From: a virus
Virus record (IMG/VR): IMGVR_UViG_3300032308_002010
Location: 124,001 to 188,000 of that record
Strand: one strand, 5' to 3'
Length of the DNA stretch: 64,000 bases
The notes under the pieces: model-generated
Told to the model about the DNA's origin: nothing
The model's input: the letters and a program-made list of their open reading frames with translations, nothing else
The model's database searches: none
Shown: in pieces, positions 46,580 to 55,809 of the stretch
Layout of the letters: every line of letters starts with the position of its first letter
Position numbering within the stretch: the first letter of the stretch is position 1
Translations under genes and position numbers: made by a program

Positions 46580-48068
46580 GCCAATTCTGCTCCCATCCGA
46601 GGAGTTTATAGCTGTTTCGTCTGCCCAGACTCTTCCGGTAGAAGGTCGGGTCAAACGTGTCCATGCAATCCAATACTTCGCCAAAATCTTTTCGCGTGCC
46701 GTCAGGCGCCGTGTAGATACGACTTACACGACCCGGACCCTGCACGTCCACAATATCGCTATCCCGGTCATCAGCGCGGACAAGAACGTTTAATTGTTCA
46801 AAGTCAACGCCGGTGGCCCATACGTCCGTGGCGATTACGCGCTTGAGTTGTCCAGACTCGAACTGTGAACGCATATCGCATTTTTGTATGTCTGTAAGCG
46901 GTTTGTATTCGGCGGGCAGAAGGCCCTTTTTCCGATACCCCGCGCAGTCATACGGCGACATGTTTCCATATACGAGACTGAAATCAGGCAATTGCGCGCC
47001 GAGATGAACAGCATGTTCAATCGTCTCTACGAGGATCAAAATCTGGTGCGATTCAGGATATCCCCGCACGGCTTCGGCGATGATACGATTCCGCTCGTGG
47101 TTTGTCCAGATGCCGTATCGCTTACGCGCCACGCGGTTGCTGTAGCGCTCTGCCGGGTTTGACCGCAGCCGCATGGGCAACCAGTTCACGCGCACAGGAA
47201 CCACCAACCCAAGCTCGACGGCTTGCTGGTATGTCAGCTCAAACACCATAGGACCGAACATCGGCTCAAGCACGGCATGAGCGTTATCCATCCGCGCATA
47301 TGGCGTCGCGCTCAAACCAAAATTACGGCTTGTACGATACCGAGCAGCCAACGCTGTCGAGAAGTTCAGCGTAGCGAGCTGGTGAACCTCGTCAGCAAAC
47401 AAAAAATCTGCGTCGCCGTCGGAGTGCGCCAAGCTGCCGGCCGTAATCACCGTTACGCGTTCCCACTGTTTCCACCCGTCGCCAACGCGGCCTACCTTCG
47501 GCAAAAGCCGTTTTAGGCTGCGCACAATGCGGTCGGCCACGTCTACTGACTTTGTGACGACGTGAATCTTGGCCGTCGGAAACAGGAGCGCGGCGGCACC
47601 AATCAAGGTTGTCTTACCGAAGCCGGTGACAGCTTTGATAATTCCACACGGTACTCGGGAAATTGTGCGTAAACATTCTTCCTGTCGAGCGCGAAACGTA
47701 ATCCGGCCGGCGAGGTTTTCCCACTGCGGCGTAAAACAGTCTGGACGCTTTCTTTGACCAGATCTGTCAACGAGAAGTGTGGGACAACCAAGTTTCTTAA
47801 GCCGGTTGACCATGCGAGCTAAATAACCGCTAAGCACAATTACATGCCCGTGCTCGACCCGGTGCAGCTTGTATTCTTTCGTTTGAAAGAACATTCGCTG
47901 CCCGGTAATCGGATCTCGGCGCGCGCCACCGTGAACCTGTTCGACGTGGGAGTACCGTAAGTCGTGCGTGAGCCGCTTAATCAGTTCGTCGTTCAGCGGG
48001 GCGTTGTCTGCGCCAGTAAGCGTTAAAACGTTTCCAACGCGTGTAATAGTTACAGGTTGGGCAATCAT
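46530..48068 (-). CDS. SF2 DNA helicase (UvsW/RadD-like)
   Basis: Start MIAQPVTITRVG at 48068, one base after the preceding stop. 512 residues. Walker A VTGFGKTT, motif II ADEVHQL (DExH-type), motif III GLSATPYAR, and in the second RecA domain motif IV QILILVETIEHA, motif V RVIATDVWATGVDF and motif VI QGPGRVSRIY. Phage enzymes of this type move branches and process forks. It fits the recombination set. Confidence 0.85.
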   Translation of the reverse strand: MIAQPVTITRVGNVLTLTGADNAPLNDELIKRLTHDLRYSHVEQVHGGARRDPITGQRMFFQTKEYKLHRVEHGHVIVLSGYLARMVNRLKKLGCPTLLVDRSGQRKRPDCFTPQWENLAGRITFRARQEECLRTISRVPCGIIKAVTGFGKTTLIGAAALLFPTAKIHVVTKSVDVADRIVRSLKRLLPKVGRVGDGWKQWERVTVITAGSLAHSDGDADFLFADEVHQLATLNFSTALAARYRTSRNFGLSATPYARMDNAHAVLEPMFGPMVFELTYQQAVELGLVVPVRVNWLPMRLRSNPAERYSNRVARKRYGIWTNHERNRIIAEAVRGYPESHQILILVETIEHAVHLGAQLPDFSLVYGNMSPYDCAGYRKKGLLPAEYKPLTDIQKCDMRSQFESGQLKRVIATDVWATGVDFEQLNVLVRADDRDSDIVDVQGPGRVSRIYTAPDGTRKDFGEVLDCMDTFDPTFYRKSLGRRNSYKLLGWEQNWHDAQRSWRNREPDSGD

Positions 48069-48069
48069 A

Positions 48070-48567
48070 CTAACCGTCGCTTCCCGGGCCAGAGATTGGC
48101 TCAACGGAAAGGACTTCAAATGTCCCATATTTTTCCTGCGCGTTGTTGAACGGAGAGAATCCCCGATATTTTCCAACTAAAGTGAGTAGGTGCACAAAAT
48201 CTCCCAACGAAATCTCCTCTGGAAGCACCGCCGACAATATCACAATGTCGCCGGGGCGAAAAGCCTCGTGCAGCGCATAGTGGCTGCGCATCTGATTATC
48301 GGCCTGCGGCGTCAAAATCGTTCGGCGCCAGTCGTTTCTGGGCTCGCCCATGACGATAGGACACCAATCAATTTTTTTGACGTCGCTGTGGTGCCGATTG
48401 GCTATCTTGGCCGCATACCGCATGCACGCCAACCACGCAGACGGCAGAAACATGACGCGCTGACTAGGGTCGCGGTCAAAGCAGAAAATGACTTGGCCAT
48501 GGCGCCGCTTTTTTGCTGCGCCGAGGCAAACACGGTTGAACCGGATTTTGATAGTTATTTCTTGCAT
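48070..48567 (-). CDS. Conserved phage-like hypothetical protein, 165 aa
   Basis: Basic N-terminus (IRFNRVCLGAAKKRRHG), then FLPSAWLACMRYAAKIAN, KIDWCPIV and a C-terminal motif VGKYRGFSPFNNAQEKYGTFEVL, a pattern I have a vague memory of from phage hypotheticals. No function assigned. Lies between the helicase and the 311-residue gene. Confidence 0.75.
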   Translation of the reverse strand: MQEITIKIRFNRVCLGAAKKRRHGQVIFCFDRDPSQRVMFLPSAWLACMRYAAKIANRHHSDVKKIDWCPIVMGEPRNDWRRTILTPQADNQMRSHYALHEAFRPGDIVILSAVLPEEISLGDFVHLLTLVGKYRGFSPFNNAQEKYGTFEVLSVEPISGPGSDG

Positions 48568-48577
48568 GTCATTGCTG

Positions 48578-49513
48578 CTATTTCTTGCTCATGTGTTCAG
48601 CGTATGCTGCGCGCTCCGCCGGCGTTTTGAAAAACAAGTTGGGCGTAAACAAACCGTCTTTTGCGCCGCGGCGGTTTTCTAGGCCATCGAGCCAGTTGTA
48701 GCGAAGATAGCGCACAAACGCCTGAGACGCGCGCAGGTCTCCCTTTGTGCCGCCGCGAACGGCTTTATGAATGCGGTACAAAAAGTTAGCCGGATCTTGC
48801 AAATCCACTTCGACCGGATCGACGGTTTTCCACGCGCGCAAAACATTCGCACAGCGCAGTTCGCGGCTTTTATGTAACAACCGCTTTGGCGTCGACACGT
48901 GCTCTTGCACTTGCGGAGTTAAGCCTAAAAACAACTCAAGCTTTGCTGCGCGATCTGGCGCTTTTCTATCAACATACCAACGCGGATCAACAATAATAGC
49001 CAGCAATTGCGCGGCTACCTCCTCGTCCAGTGTCGGTATAAACTCCAGCGATTTGTGCGCGGGGTGCATACGAAAATAGGCTTTAGCGGCGTCGTCAAAC
49101 ACAAAATTTGTACGCTGCATCCGACCGAGAATAGCGTATGTTGGATAATCGTGCACTGATAGTTTGTGCCAACCGCCGGCGGCGGGCGCGACGTCTACCC
49201 CGCGCATCCGACAAAGCACAATCTGCGGATCGTCAATATCGTCGGCTGTGTGCAGGATGTTTGGCCCGGCCACTTCCACAAGATTTATTTCGTTCTTGTA
49301 GTGCCGCAAATACAGCGCCGAGATAAGCTCAGCGTTTTGCGGCAACCCCAGCACGCGAACCTGCAAGCCCATACCGTTCAAAACCGGAGAAAGCAAAAAC
49401 GAATCAAGCAACTGATCTGAGTTTGTTGCCGGACCAATGCCGACAGAAAACCAGACCCGCCCATCTGTGTGGGTGTGCAGTTTGATTACGTTTTCGTCAA
49501 CTACGCTGTACAT
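48578..49513 (-). CDS. Hypothetical protein, 311 aa
   Basis: GGAG precedes the ATG. Mixed alpha/beta with LHTHTDGRVWFSVGIG near the start and a basic C-terminal half (LHKSRELRCANVLRAWK, RYLRYNWLDGLENRRG). Overlaps the SbcC-like gene by 17 bases. Possibly a recombination accessory factor by position only. Confidence 0.75.
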   Translation of the reverse strand: MYSVVDENVIKLHTHTDGRVWFSVGIGPATNSDQLLDSFLLSPVLNGMGLQVRVLGLPQNAELISALYLRHYKNEINLVEVAGPNILHTADDIDDPQIVLCRMRGVDVAPAAGGWHKLSVHDYPTYAILGRMQRTNFVFDDAAKAYFRMHPAHKSLEFIPTLDEEVAAQLLAIIVDPRWYVDRKAPDRAAKLELFLGLTPQVQEHVSTPKRLLHKSRELRCANVLRAWKTVDPVEVDLQDPANFLYRIHKAVRGGTKGDLRASQAFVRYLRYNWLDGLENRRGAKDGLFTPNLFFKTPAERAAYAEHMSKK

Positions 49514-51650
49514 GCCGTAACTCCGGGGCTTCTAATTCAATTGCTGATTCAAACAGGTGCGAAAGATTGATTGCGTGCGTAACAAGCAAACACTGCAACC
49601 CTTTCGCCGTTGATAGCTCGCGTAATTTTTCCAGAACCGGCGCTAACGCCTGAATACGCGGCTGATCCAAAGAAGCAGTAGGCTCGTCCAGCGCGAGCAA
49701 GCCGATTTCTTCGGCAAACATGGCGTTGACGGCGACTCGAAACGCAAGTGCCAAGACCGTTTTTTGCCCGACAGATAGTCGTTGAGCGACTTGTCGTCGT
49801 CCGTCGAAGAATTCTGCGATAAATGTGGGTGTTCCATCTGTAGCCACCTTGACAACAAAATTGACGCGAAACACCTGCAGTAGTTCGTTGATCGCCGACT
49901 CTAAGCGCTGAAGATTGCGTTGCGCTACAAGTCGCGGTGCGTTTTTTAGGGCGTCACGGGCTATTTCAGCGACGCCTGACCAGCTCCTTAATTTCTTTGC
50001 GCGTTGCTCCTGCCGTCTAGCCTCCGCAGCCTGCTCGTCAAACCGTTTCTTCTCAAACAAGATTTGCGCACGTTGATCCGCCAGCCCGGTTCTAGTTTTT
50101 AACTGATCTTGCAACTGCTGCAGGCGTGTCTGCGCTAAATGCGCGTCAGCCTGCGTCACCGAAATCTGCGCTAAATCCTCCTCCAACTGCTTTTTACGAG
50201 ACCGAAGCGCGTCAATCGCGCCATTAACCTGCGCGCGTTCTTCGCGGGCTTTTTGCGCTAATGGTTCGATTTCTTTTTTAACGCGCTGAAACTCTTCATA
50301 GTCGACAACCGCCTGCTGTAGTTCGTCTTCGCTGAGATCCGGTGGTTTTACAGCCAGTAAATCTTTTTCAGCCGCATTAAGTTGCTGCTCTTTTGCTTCA
50401 CGCGCTTTCTGTCTTTTTTCCCAATCTTGCCAGACGCCTTCTTTAAACGTCTGCTGATTCGCGGCTTTTTTCCATTCCGCTAAATCTTCTTCCATTTTAA
50501 CAAGATCGGTTTTGTACTGTTCAACCTGCGCCGACAACTGAGAAGACGGCGTATGGCACGTCGGGCACTCGGCAATACCTGCGGCCGAAAACATATCAAT
50601 AAAGCGTTTGGCCTCTTTTATGCGCTGCTCACGCGAATGCTGGTCGCGGCGCATTTCTTCGGCAGTTGGTAGTCCGGGCTTTTCAGGCTGCGGATCTTTC
50701 TCGCGCGCGTCTTCCAGCTGCACACGCGTCGCACGAAAGTTCTCCTTCGCCTTAGCGACGCTCTTGTAGCTAGCCCAGTGACCGAGCGCGACGCGAGCCG
50801 CGGCGTGAGATTCTTCCTGCCCGTTTGATGCTTCCGTCAATGCAAGCAAATCTGCCTCATACTGCGCCGAAGCGTTAACAAGGTCGTCCAGTTTTTGCTG
50901 CTGCTGCTCCAGCTGGTGTTCGAGCTTCGCTAGCTCGCCGGCTCCGCGTTCACGTGCATCCCATTGCTGGGTTGTTGCCTGATCGGCCCGCATAAGCGAC
51001 AAAATGTCGTCGGGGTTGGGCAACTTCGCCATCTGCTCAAAAATCGCCTGCGCCCGTTTGGCGGCGTCACCAGACTGCGCATCTAGCTCGTCGGCTGTTT
51101 GCACTATCTCTGGGATGTTCAACTTCGCCAGCGCTTTGCCGATTGCGTCCTGACATTTATCCGCGCGAGCAGTATTAAACAACCGCTGAAAAAACTTATC
51201 GGTGTCGGTCTGGTTGTCGTCTATAAACGAGAAGATCTCGGTTTGCGAAACGATAATAAACCGACTGATAAACTTGGCGTCGACACCCAACAATTTCTCG
51301 ACGCCGGCGGTTACGCTCTTGTCGCCGCGGCCTATTTCTTTGCCGTCCACGATCAGGGTGGACTGCTCTTTCTCAGGCAGTAGATGCCGCGTCACAACGG
51401 CAATGTGACCGTTATGCTCAAACTCCAGTGTGGCGTACGCCGGTTCACCTTCGCGAGCGTATTGCGAAATGTTGTCGGTCTTTACACCAAAATTAGGATT
51501 CTCGCCAGTGAGCAGCCAGCGAATCGCGCCAAACAAACTGCTCTTGCCCGAACCATTTTCGCCGAGAATCGCTACCAGCCCACGCGTAAACTCACACACT
51601 CGGTATCGGTGGTGTACCCAGTTCTTCACTTCCAGTCGCAAGAGCTGCAT
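49497..51650 (-). CDS. sbcC: SbcC/Rad50-like ATPase (gp46 type)
   Basis: 717 residues. Walker A GENGSGKSS at 30-38, long coiled-coil arms rich in Ala, Glu, Gln and Lys, a central CPTCHTP zinc hook, and near the C-terminus the ABC signature and Walker B region (RLSVGQKTVLALAF, GLLALDEPTASLDQP). With the Mre11-like partner it processes DNA ends for recombination-dependent replication. The start lies 59 bases inside the nuclease gene; a GGGAG site precedes it. Confidence 0.93.
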   Translation of the reverse strand: MQLLRLEVKNWVHHRYRVCEFTRGLVAILGENGSGKSSLFGAIRWLLTGENPNFGVKTDNISQYAREGEPAYATLEFEHNGHIAVVTRHLLPEKEQSTLIVDGKEIGRGDKSVTAGVEKLLGVDAKFISRFIIVSQTEIFSFIDDNQTDTDKFFQRLFNTARADKCQDAIGKALAKLNIPEIVQTADELDAQSGDAAKRAQAIFEQMAKLPNPDDILSLMRADQATTQQWDARERGAGELAKLEHQLEQQQQKLDDLVNASAQYEADLLALTEASNGQEESHAAARVALGHWASYKSVAKAKENFRATRVQLEDAREKDPQPEKPGLPTAEEMRRDQHSREQRIKEAKRFIDMFSAAGIAECPTCHTPSSQLSAQVEQYKTDLVKMEEDLAEWKKAANQQTFKEGVWQDWEKRQKAREAKEQQLNAAEKDLLAVKPPDLSEDELQQAVVDYEEFQRVKKEIEPLAQKAREERAQVNGAIDALRSRKKQLEEDLAQISVTQADAHLAQTRLQQLQDQLKTRTGLADQRAQILFEKKRFDEQAAEARRQEQRAKKLRSWSGVAEIARDALKNAPRLVAQRNLQRLESAINELLQVFRVNFVVKVATDGTPTFIAEFFDGRRQVAQRLSVGQKTVLALAFRVAVNAMFAEEIGLLALDEPTASLDQPRIQALAPVLEKLRELSTAKGLQCLLVTHAINLSHLFESAIELEAPELRHVQRS

Positions 51651-52773
51651 CGTTAGGTTCTCCCGTCATGTATTTTGAAAACTGTACATCAAGCTCTTTA
51701 GTTGCATCGTCAGCTGCCAGCAGCGCCGCAGCCAACTTGTAAGCGTCTGTGCCGTCACCAAGCAGGTCGCCAAGGGCGGACAGCAAATCATTCTTGGCGC
51801 CGTCTCGTGTGCCTGTGCGCTTGTCGGCGTCATACTTGTTGGTCAACGCTTCGCAGAACACGTGCGCCGAATCGCCGACGGCCGTGACCAGCCGGATATA
51901 AGCATCGGGCAGCCGTTTGTCGAACTTGATACGCACGATCGGCTTCATAATTTCTGTCGGATACGCAGCTTGTGTAGCTTCCGAGCAGACGTCGCTAATA
52001 TCGCGAACTAACCACTCTGCGCAAAGATTGTCGAGTAGTTCTTGATCTTCAACGCGATAGTCAAGAAACCTACGCGTCTTCAACGGCATAGGCCGAAACT
52101 CAAAGTTACCAGCGCCGTCACCATAGATAACAAAAAAGAACTTTGACGGATCTTCACCGCAGTCCTGCATGCAGATCGAGCCCGGCGACAGCATTTGAAT
52201 TGGTTGACTTTGAGCGTTCGTTGCCGTCACTGTCTTGGTGACGTGAAAGTCGCCGGCTAACACAGTTTGGACATGGTGCACGTCAAACAGGTCGCACTCG
52301 GTGCGGCCGACGTTGCCCATAAAATCTTTCCATACCTGATGCACGATCAAGACATCAGTATTAGACGGCACTTCTTTAAATGCTGCCTGAATCTCTCCGC
52401 GTGGCAGCCAGTCAAGCCCATATACTTGCGCGCCGCGAATGTTGTACGGCACTTTGTGAATATGTATAGGCCACGGATGTACGCTCAACCACGGAGCGTT
52501 ACGGTCATACTCGTGATTACCCTGAATGTAGAAGACTTCTAATTCTTCGTTCTGCATTTCTGTGAGCCCTTCGCACAGTTTTGCAATCGGGCGGGCGGCG
52601 TTGCTTTTTTTCTCAAGAACATCGCCGCCGAGGATCAGCGGTAGGCGGTTCCGAATGCAGTAATCTATGATCTGCTTAAAACTGTAATACGCGTCACCAT
52701 AGATACCGGGACGCGTTGACCACGCACCGTCTTCGAGGTGCAGGTCGGCGGTAAACACAAAAAGGGGTTTCAC
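51592..52773 (-). CDS. sbcD: SbcD/Mre11-like nuclease (gp47 type)
   Basis: GTG start with AGGAG. 393 residues. Calcineurin-type metallophosphoesterase motifs: TADLHLEDG (10-12 DLH), ILGGDVLE, IQGNHEYD, a His in LIVHQVW and AGDFHVT, all in order. Manganese-dependent exonuclease partner of the Rad50-like protein, in the usual gene order and with a long overlap (59 bases). Confidence 0.92.
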   Translation of the reverse strand: MKPLFVFTADLHLEDGAWSTRPGIYGDAYYSFKQIIDYCIRNRLPLILGGDVLEKKSNAARPIAKLCEGLTEMQNEELEVFYIQGNHEYDRNAPWLSVHPWPIHIHKVPYNIRGAQVYGLDWLPRGEIQAAFKEVPSNTDVLIVHQVWKDFMGNVGRTECDLFDVHHVQTVLAGDFHVTKTVTATNAQSQPIQMLSPGSICMQDCGEDPSKFFFVIYGDGAGNFEFRPMPLKTRRFLDYRVEDQELLDNLCAEWLVRDISDVCSEATQAAYPTEIMKPIVRIKFDKRLPDAYIRLVTAVGDSAHVFCEALTNKYDADKRTGTRDGAKNDLLSALGDLLGDGTDAYKLAAALLAADDATKELDVQFSKYMTGEPNDAALATGSEELGTPPIPSV

Positions 52774-52782
52774 GCGCCGCTC

Positions 52783-53403
52783 CTAGTCTTCGTCATCATC
52801 GTTTTCGTAATCAACGTCTTCATCGTCTTCAAAATATTCTTCCTCGTCGTACGGTTTGGCGTTGTTTTTATTTGCATATGGTAATTGCCAGTAAGGATTG
52901 ACCGGAACATCAGCCATTCCTGAACCGTAGTCAAACGGCTTGAACAATTTCATCAGCGTCGCCATGTACGCCCCGATGATTTTTGGCAGTTTATTTACAT
53001 CGATGGATTGGATGGTGTGCGCCATCTCTTTCCACGACTCTGGTTCGCCGCTGAACCACCCGTCGTCTTTCTTTTTGCCCTTGGGGGTCGTGGTGACCAC
53101 TTTGAAAAAAGACAGGGTGAACAGCTCAGCCAAATCTTCTGTGGTGGGCGCGGGTAGACTGAACGATTTGTGCTTCAGTCTGTGCTTTTTCTGCAGCACC
53201 AACAACTCGCTGTCAAAATCTGCCTGCATATGCTGCAGTTCTTTGGCCATACGCGCCGCCAGCACAATCTCTTTGACGCCAAGATGCGTCGGGTTCATCA
53301 AATCGAGAACCGACCACAGCAGATGGTAGTCGCGCTTCATTGCGGCGACGTACACGCGAATAAACTGCTGTTCAGATTTAGAGATGTTGTTCGGATTGAA
53401 CAT
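52783..53403 (-). CDS. Hypothetical protein with very acidic tail, 206 aa
   Basis: Helical N-terminus (SKSEQQFIRVYVAAMKRDYHLL), a Lys-rich middle with FTLSFFKVVTTTPKGKKK, and a C-terminal run of about 25 mostly Asp and Glu residues. Acidic tails recall DNA mimics or SSB-like tails. Not recognised. Confidence 0.75.
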   Translation of the reverse strand: MFNPNNISKSEQQFIRVYVAAMKRDYHLLWSVLDLMNPTHLGVKEIVLAARMAKELQHMQADFDSELLVLQKKHRLKHKSFSLPAPTTEDLAELFTLSFFKVVTTTPKGKKKDDGWFSGEPESWKEMAHTIQSIDVNKLPKIIGAYMATLMKLFKPFDYGSGMADVPVNPYWQLPYANKNNAKPYDEEEYFEDDEDVDYENDDDED

Positions 53404-53406
53404 GCA

Positions 53407-53625
53407 CTAGCTTTCGCTACCAGCCAACCCCAAAAACGATGTTTCAGGAATTGGCACGTCGTTTAAAAGCTCATTAAACCCGTGCGCTGTCCAATCTATT
53501 CTGTAATGCGGTGTTTTTTTGTCAACACATGCAATTACAGTAACGTTTAAAACAGGCCGTGCGCCGATACGTAAACGTAAAAGCGCGCCAATCTCGTATT
53601 TAAACGTCGGTTTTGGCCCGCGCAA
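53407..53625 (-). CDS. Small hypothetical protein, 72 aa
   Basis: TTG start at 53625 in a stretch without a better codon; GAGACGG lies upstream. Compact basic domain (ALLRLRIGARPVLNVTVIAC). Overlaps the preceding gene by 19 bases. Not recognised. Confidence 0.55.
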   Translation of the reverse strand: MRGPKPTFKYEIGALLRLRIGARPVLNVTVIACVDKKTPHYRIDWTAHGFNELLNDVPIPETSFLGLAGSES

Positions 53626-53821
53626 TTATACCGTCTCTTTCAAGATCTGCGAGCAGCGGTTGAAGTCTGCGCAAAAACGAACAGGTCATGTTTAACCAGC
53701 TCACTAACTCTTCCGGTGAGCGTGTTAAAAATTTCTCTTTCAGTTCTTCTTCCGTAAGATGCTCAACCTCTACATTTTTCCACTCGCCGTCGCGCTCAAC
53801 GCGCACATAAGCACCTGTCAT
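53600..53821 (-). CDS. Small conserved phage protein, 73 aa
   Basis: Start MTGAYVRVERDGEWKNVEVE at 53821 with GGAG; a longer frame lacks a site. EHLTEEELKEKFLTRSPEELVSWL matches a small acidic protein I remember from several phages. Function unknown. Confidence 0.7.
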   Translation of the reverse strand: MTGAYVRVERDGEWKNVEVEHLTEEELKEKFLTRSPEELVSWLNMTCSFLRRLQPLLADLERDGIIARAKTDV

Positions 53822-53858
53822 AAATACTCCGTAGCTAGCGTCAGCCTCCGAACAGCCA

Positions 53859-53887
53859 ATTGTGCAGACGATTTGAAAAACAGTCAA
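53859..53887 (-). promoter_or_regulatory. Possible promoter
   Basis: Minus strand TTGACT (53882-53887), 17-base spacer, CACAAT (53859-53864), 38 bases before the start at 53821. The -10 is weak. Confidence 0.35.
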
Positions 53888-53902
53888 CTACACCCACTTA
53901 AA

Positions 53903-54130
53903 CTAATCAACCGCAGCAGACACGTGCCCGTCAAGATTGAACGCGGCTTTAAAAGTATCAAAAGCCTTATCGACGCGCAGCTTTGTCATTGTCGAAATAC
54001 CAAGCAACGCGTTTGCTACGTCATCCGTATCCATGTCGCGCTCTAAGATTGCCTCCAGCACAAGATCGATGTCGTCGGCAATGCTGTGGAGGTTTGTGAT
54101 ATCCGTCTCAAGTTGAAAGCGATCAGCCAT
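53903..54130 (-). CDS. Small hypothetical protein, 75 aa
   Basis: AAGGAG precedes the ATG. Acidic helical protein (DITNLHSIADDIDLVLEAIL). Follows the tRNA-like repeat. Common type of small phage protein, not recognised. Confidence 0.75.
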   Translation of the reverse strand: MADRFQLETDITNLHSIADDIDLVLEAILERDMDTDDVANALLGISTMTKLRVDKAFDTFKAAFNLDGHVSAAVD

Positions 54131-54154
54131 GAAAAGCTCCTTGTAAAAGTTTAA

Positions 54155-54177
54155 CCAATGCCCGACTAGGCTTCGAA
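54155..54177 (-). repeat. Copy of tRNA-Gln 3' end (direct repeat, right-hand copy)
   Basis: 23 bases identical, apart from one base, to 55278-55300, the T-arm and acceptor end of the tRNA gene. It also holds the last three codons and the TAG stop of the GIY-YIG gene. Confidence 0.9.
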
Positions 54178-55248
54178 TGACGTTGCTGTAACTGTTTCGA
54201 CCTCTGCGCTGTCTTGCAGTTTTTCAATTTCAGCCGCTGTTTCAATGCCCTCGCCGTTTCTGGGCGGGCGCATCAACCAAATGTAATACAGTTCCGCAAA
54301 ATGAATTTCAGTCACGTGCAGGGGCAGCACGCTTACGGCGCAATCAGGGTGTGATTTCTCGTGGCTGCCAAGCCGGTTGCCGACGTTTTTTGATTTGCCC
54401 ACATACGCGCATTTCCCGCTGGCGTCCCACAAAAAATAGATACCAGCTTGATTTGCATAGTTTATTTGCGCCTCGCGCGAAGTCATGACCTCCGTAGGCG
54501 GCGATGGCATCGTCGGCGGTTCGTAACTTGTGCCACGCGGAAAGCGCTTTTGCAACCACTTTTTTGGCTTTTTAATTGCCTTCATTTGCTGACTTAATTT
54601 GCGCAAATCAGCCCGCAGCGAATTCACAATCCCACGTAGTTTAAAATGCTCCTCAATTTGTTCTTCTGTTTCTTTGTCTAATTGATTTTTCTGCTCTTCG
54701 AGTTTTGCGTTTCCATATTCAACCATGTCAAATAAACCGTCAATGTAAGCGCGCGGCACATTCAACACGTTTAAAATGTCGAAAACTGCAGTCATACGAA
54801 AACTTTCGCCGTCCGGTGACTTTTCAACAACTAATTCGTAGCGCTCGCCGCGATCGTACTCGCGCCGCAAAACGCCGTAATAATAACCAAAATGACGGTC
54901 GCCCGGTATTAAATAGCGAAAACGAAGCTGAATTTCACGCGCATTGCCGCCTTTGATTTGAAAACCAATTGGCGCCCAGTCCATATGGCCGTGCCGCTCA
55001 TAAAAATCCAGCGCGACAAGACATAAATGTCGAACAAGATTGTGCTCAACAAAAAACGCAATCTCAGAGCAACATCTGTCTGCTTTTGTAGTGTTTCCGC
55101 AGTTGTTGTAGCGATACGCATTTTCTCGCAAACAGTCTATTTCTTCCTGCCACGTCATTACACGCAAATTTAACGCGTCATTATCTACATCTAGTCTTTT
55201 AAGCCGCAGTTGCTCTAGTAAAAGATCTGATACTTGTTTGTTTTCCAT
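54166..55248 (-). CDS. GIY-YIG family nuclease, likely homing endonuclease
   Basis: Start at ATG 55248 (MENKQVSDLL) rather than a TTG 33 bases earlier at the very end of the tRNA. 360 residues. The C-terminal domain (from about 269) has AGIYFLW, AYVGKSKNVGNRLGSHE with the catalytic Arg, and FAELYYIW with the catalytic Glu, then LMRPPRN. The first 260 residues are a helical, charged domain probably recognising DNA. Flanked by copies of the tRNA 3' end, the gene sits immediately downstream of the tRNA. Confidence 0.85.
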   Translation of the reverse strand: MENKQVSDLLLEQLRLKRLDVDNDALNLRVMTWQEEIDCLRENAYRYNNCGNTTKADRCCSEIAFFVEHNLVRHLCLVALDFYERHGHMDWAPIGFQIKGGNAREIQLRFRYLIPGDRHFGYYYGVLRREYDRGERYELVVEKSPDGESFRMTAVFDILNVLNVPRAYIDGLFDMVEYGNAKLEEQKNQLDKETEEQIEEHFKLRGIVNSLRADLRKLSQQMKAIKKPKKWLQKRFPRGTSYEPPTMPSPPTEVMTSREAQINYANQAGIYFLWDASGKCAYVGKSKNVGNRLGSHEKSHPDCAVSVLPLHVTEIHFAELYYIWLMRPPRNGEGIETAAEIEKLQDSAEVETVTATSFEA

Positions 55249-55277
55249 AACTAAACCTACGGCGTAATGCCAAAAAC

Positions 55278-55300
55278 CCAATGCCCGACTAGGATTCGAA
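55278..55300 (-). repeat. tRNA-Gln 3' end (direct repeat, within the tRNA)
   Basis: Second member of the 23-base near-perfect direct repeat; the pair brackets a unit of about 1.12 kb that contains the GIY-YIG gene. Confidence 0.9.
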
Positions 55301-55351
55301 CCTAGACAAAGAGAACCAAAATCTCTTGTGCTACCGTTACACCATCGGGCA
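55281..55351 (-). tRNA. tRNA-Gln (anticodon TTG)
   Basis: 71 bases. Acceptor stem TGCCCGA/TCGGGCA pairs fully, D-arm with GTGTAACGGTAGC, anticodon stem AGAGA/TCTCT with loop TTTTGGT giving TTG, T-arm with GTTCGAATCC. The 3' CCA is not encoded. Identified by eye. Confidence 0.93.
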
Positions 55352-55521
55352 ACCGCGCATTGAATCCCTTCATTTACGTTCTTCTGGCGCCCACCGTAGG
55401 ACCGTCTTGTTGAGCGTCGCCAGCTCGTGGTTATGACCCACTCACGGTTTGGGTACCGGACCGTCGATGATTGCGACGGCTTTGCGATGGAAACAGGACG
55501 CCGGCCCGCCCTATCGTGTAT
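55352..55521. other. Noncoding region upstream of tRNA-Gln
   Basis: About 170 bases with no credible gene; an octamer GGACCGTC occurs twice (about 55401 and 55456). A short stem with a CAT loop near 55434 was rejected as a tRNA. Probably contains the tRNA promoter but I cannot point to one. Confidence 0.4.
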
Positions 55522-55800
55522 TTACTCTTCTCCTGCTGCCACGTCGTTGAAGCTGACAAACTCGCCGCCGTCGTCGTTAAACAACAAACCCGGCTCTCCG
55601 CCGTCTCTTGCTGCTTCCGCTGCGCGACAAGCGTACTTTTTCAACAGTTTGTAGATTGCTGCGCCACGTTTGTCGCCAAACTTGATACACAGCAACGCCT
55701 CTACCGTCAAATACTCTTCATAGCCTTCTTCGACGTTATCCTCTTCGTACGGATTCTCGTCGTCGATAAACCCGCCAAAGTCAAAGTTTTCGTTGTACAT
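55522..55800 (-). CDS. Acidic hypothetical protein, 92 aa
   Basis: Begins MYNENFDFGGFIDDENPYEED, acidic, with a basic helix in the middle (GDKRGAAIYKLLKKYACR). A weak AAGG site. Not recognised. Confidence 0.7.
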   Translation of the reverse strand: MYNENFDFGGFIDDENPYEEDNVEEGYEEYLTVEALLCIKFGDKRGAAIYKLLKKYACRAAEAARDGGEPGLLFNDDGGEFVSFNDVAAGEE

Positions 55801-55809
55801 GGTGTTGCC

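Noticed and set aside
54166-55281. TTG start of the GIY-YIG gene at the end of the tRNA
   Set aside because: No ribosome site, while the ATG at 55248 gives a natural N-terminus.
55424-55446. Stem-loop with CAT loop resembling a tRNA-Met anticodon arm
   Set aside because: No matching acceptor stem or T-arm (GTTCGA) can be drawn around it.
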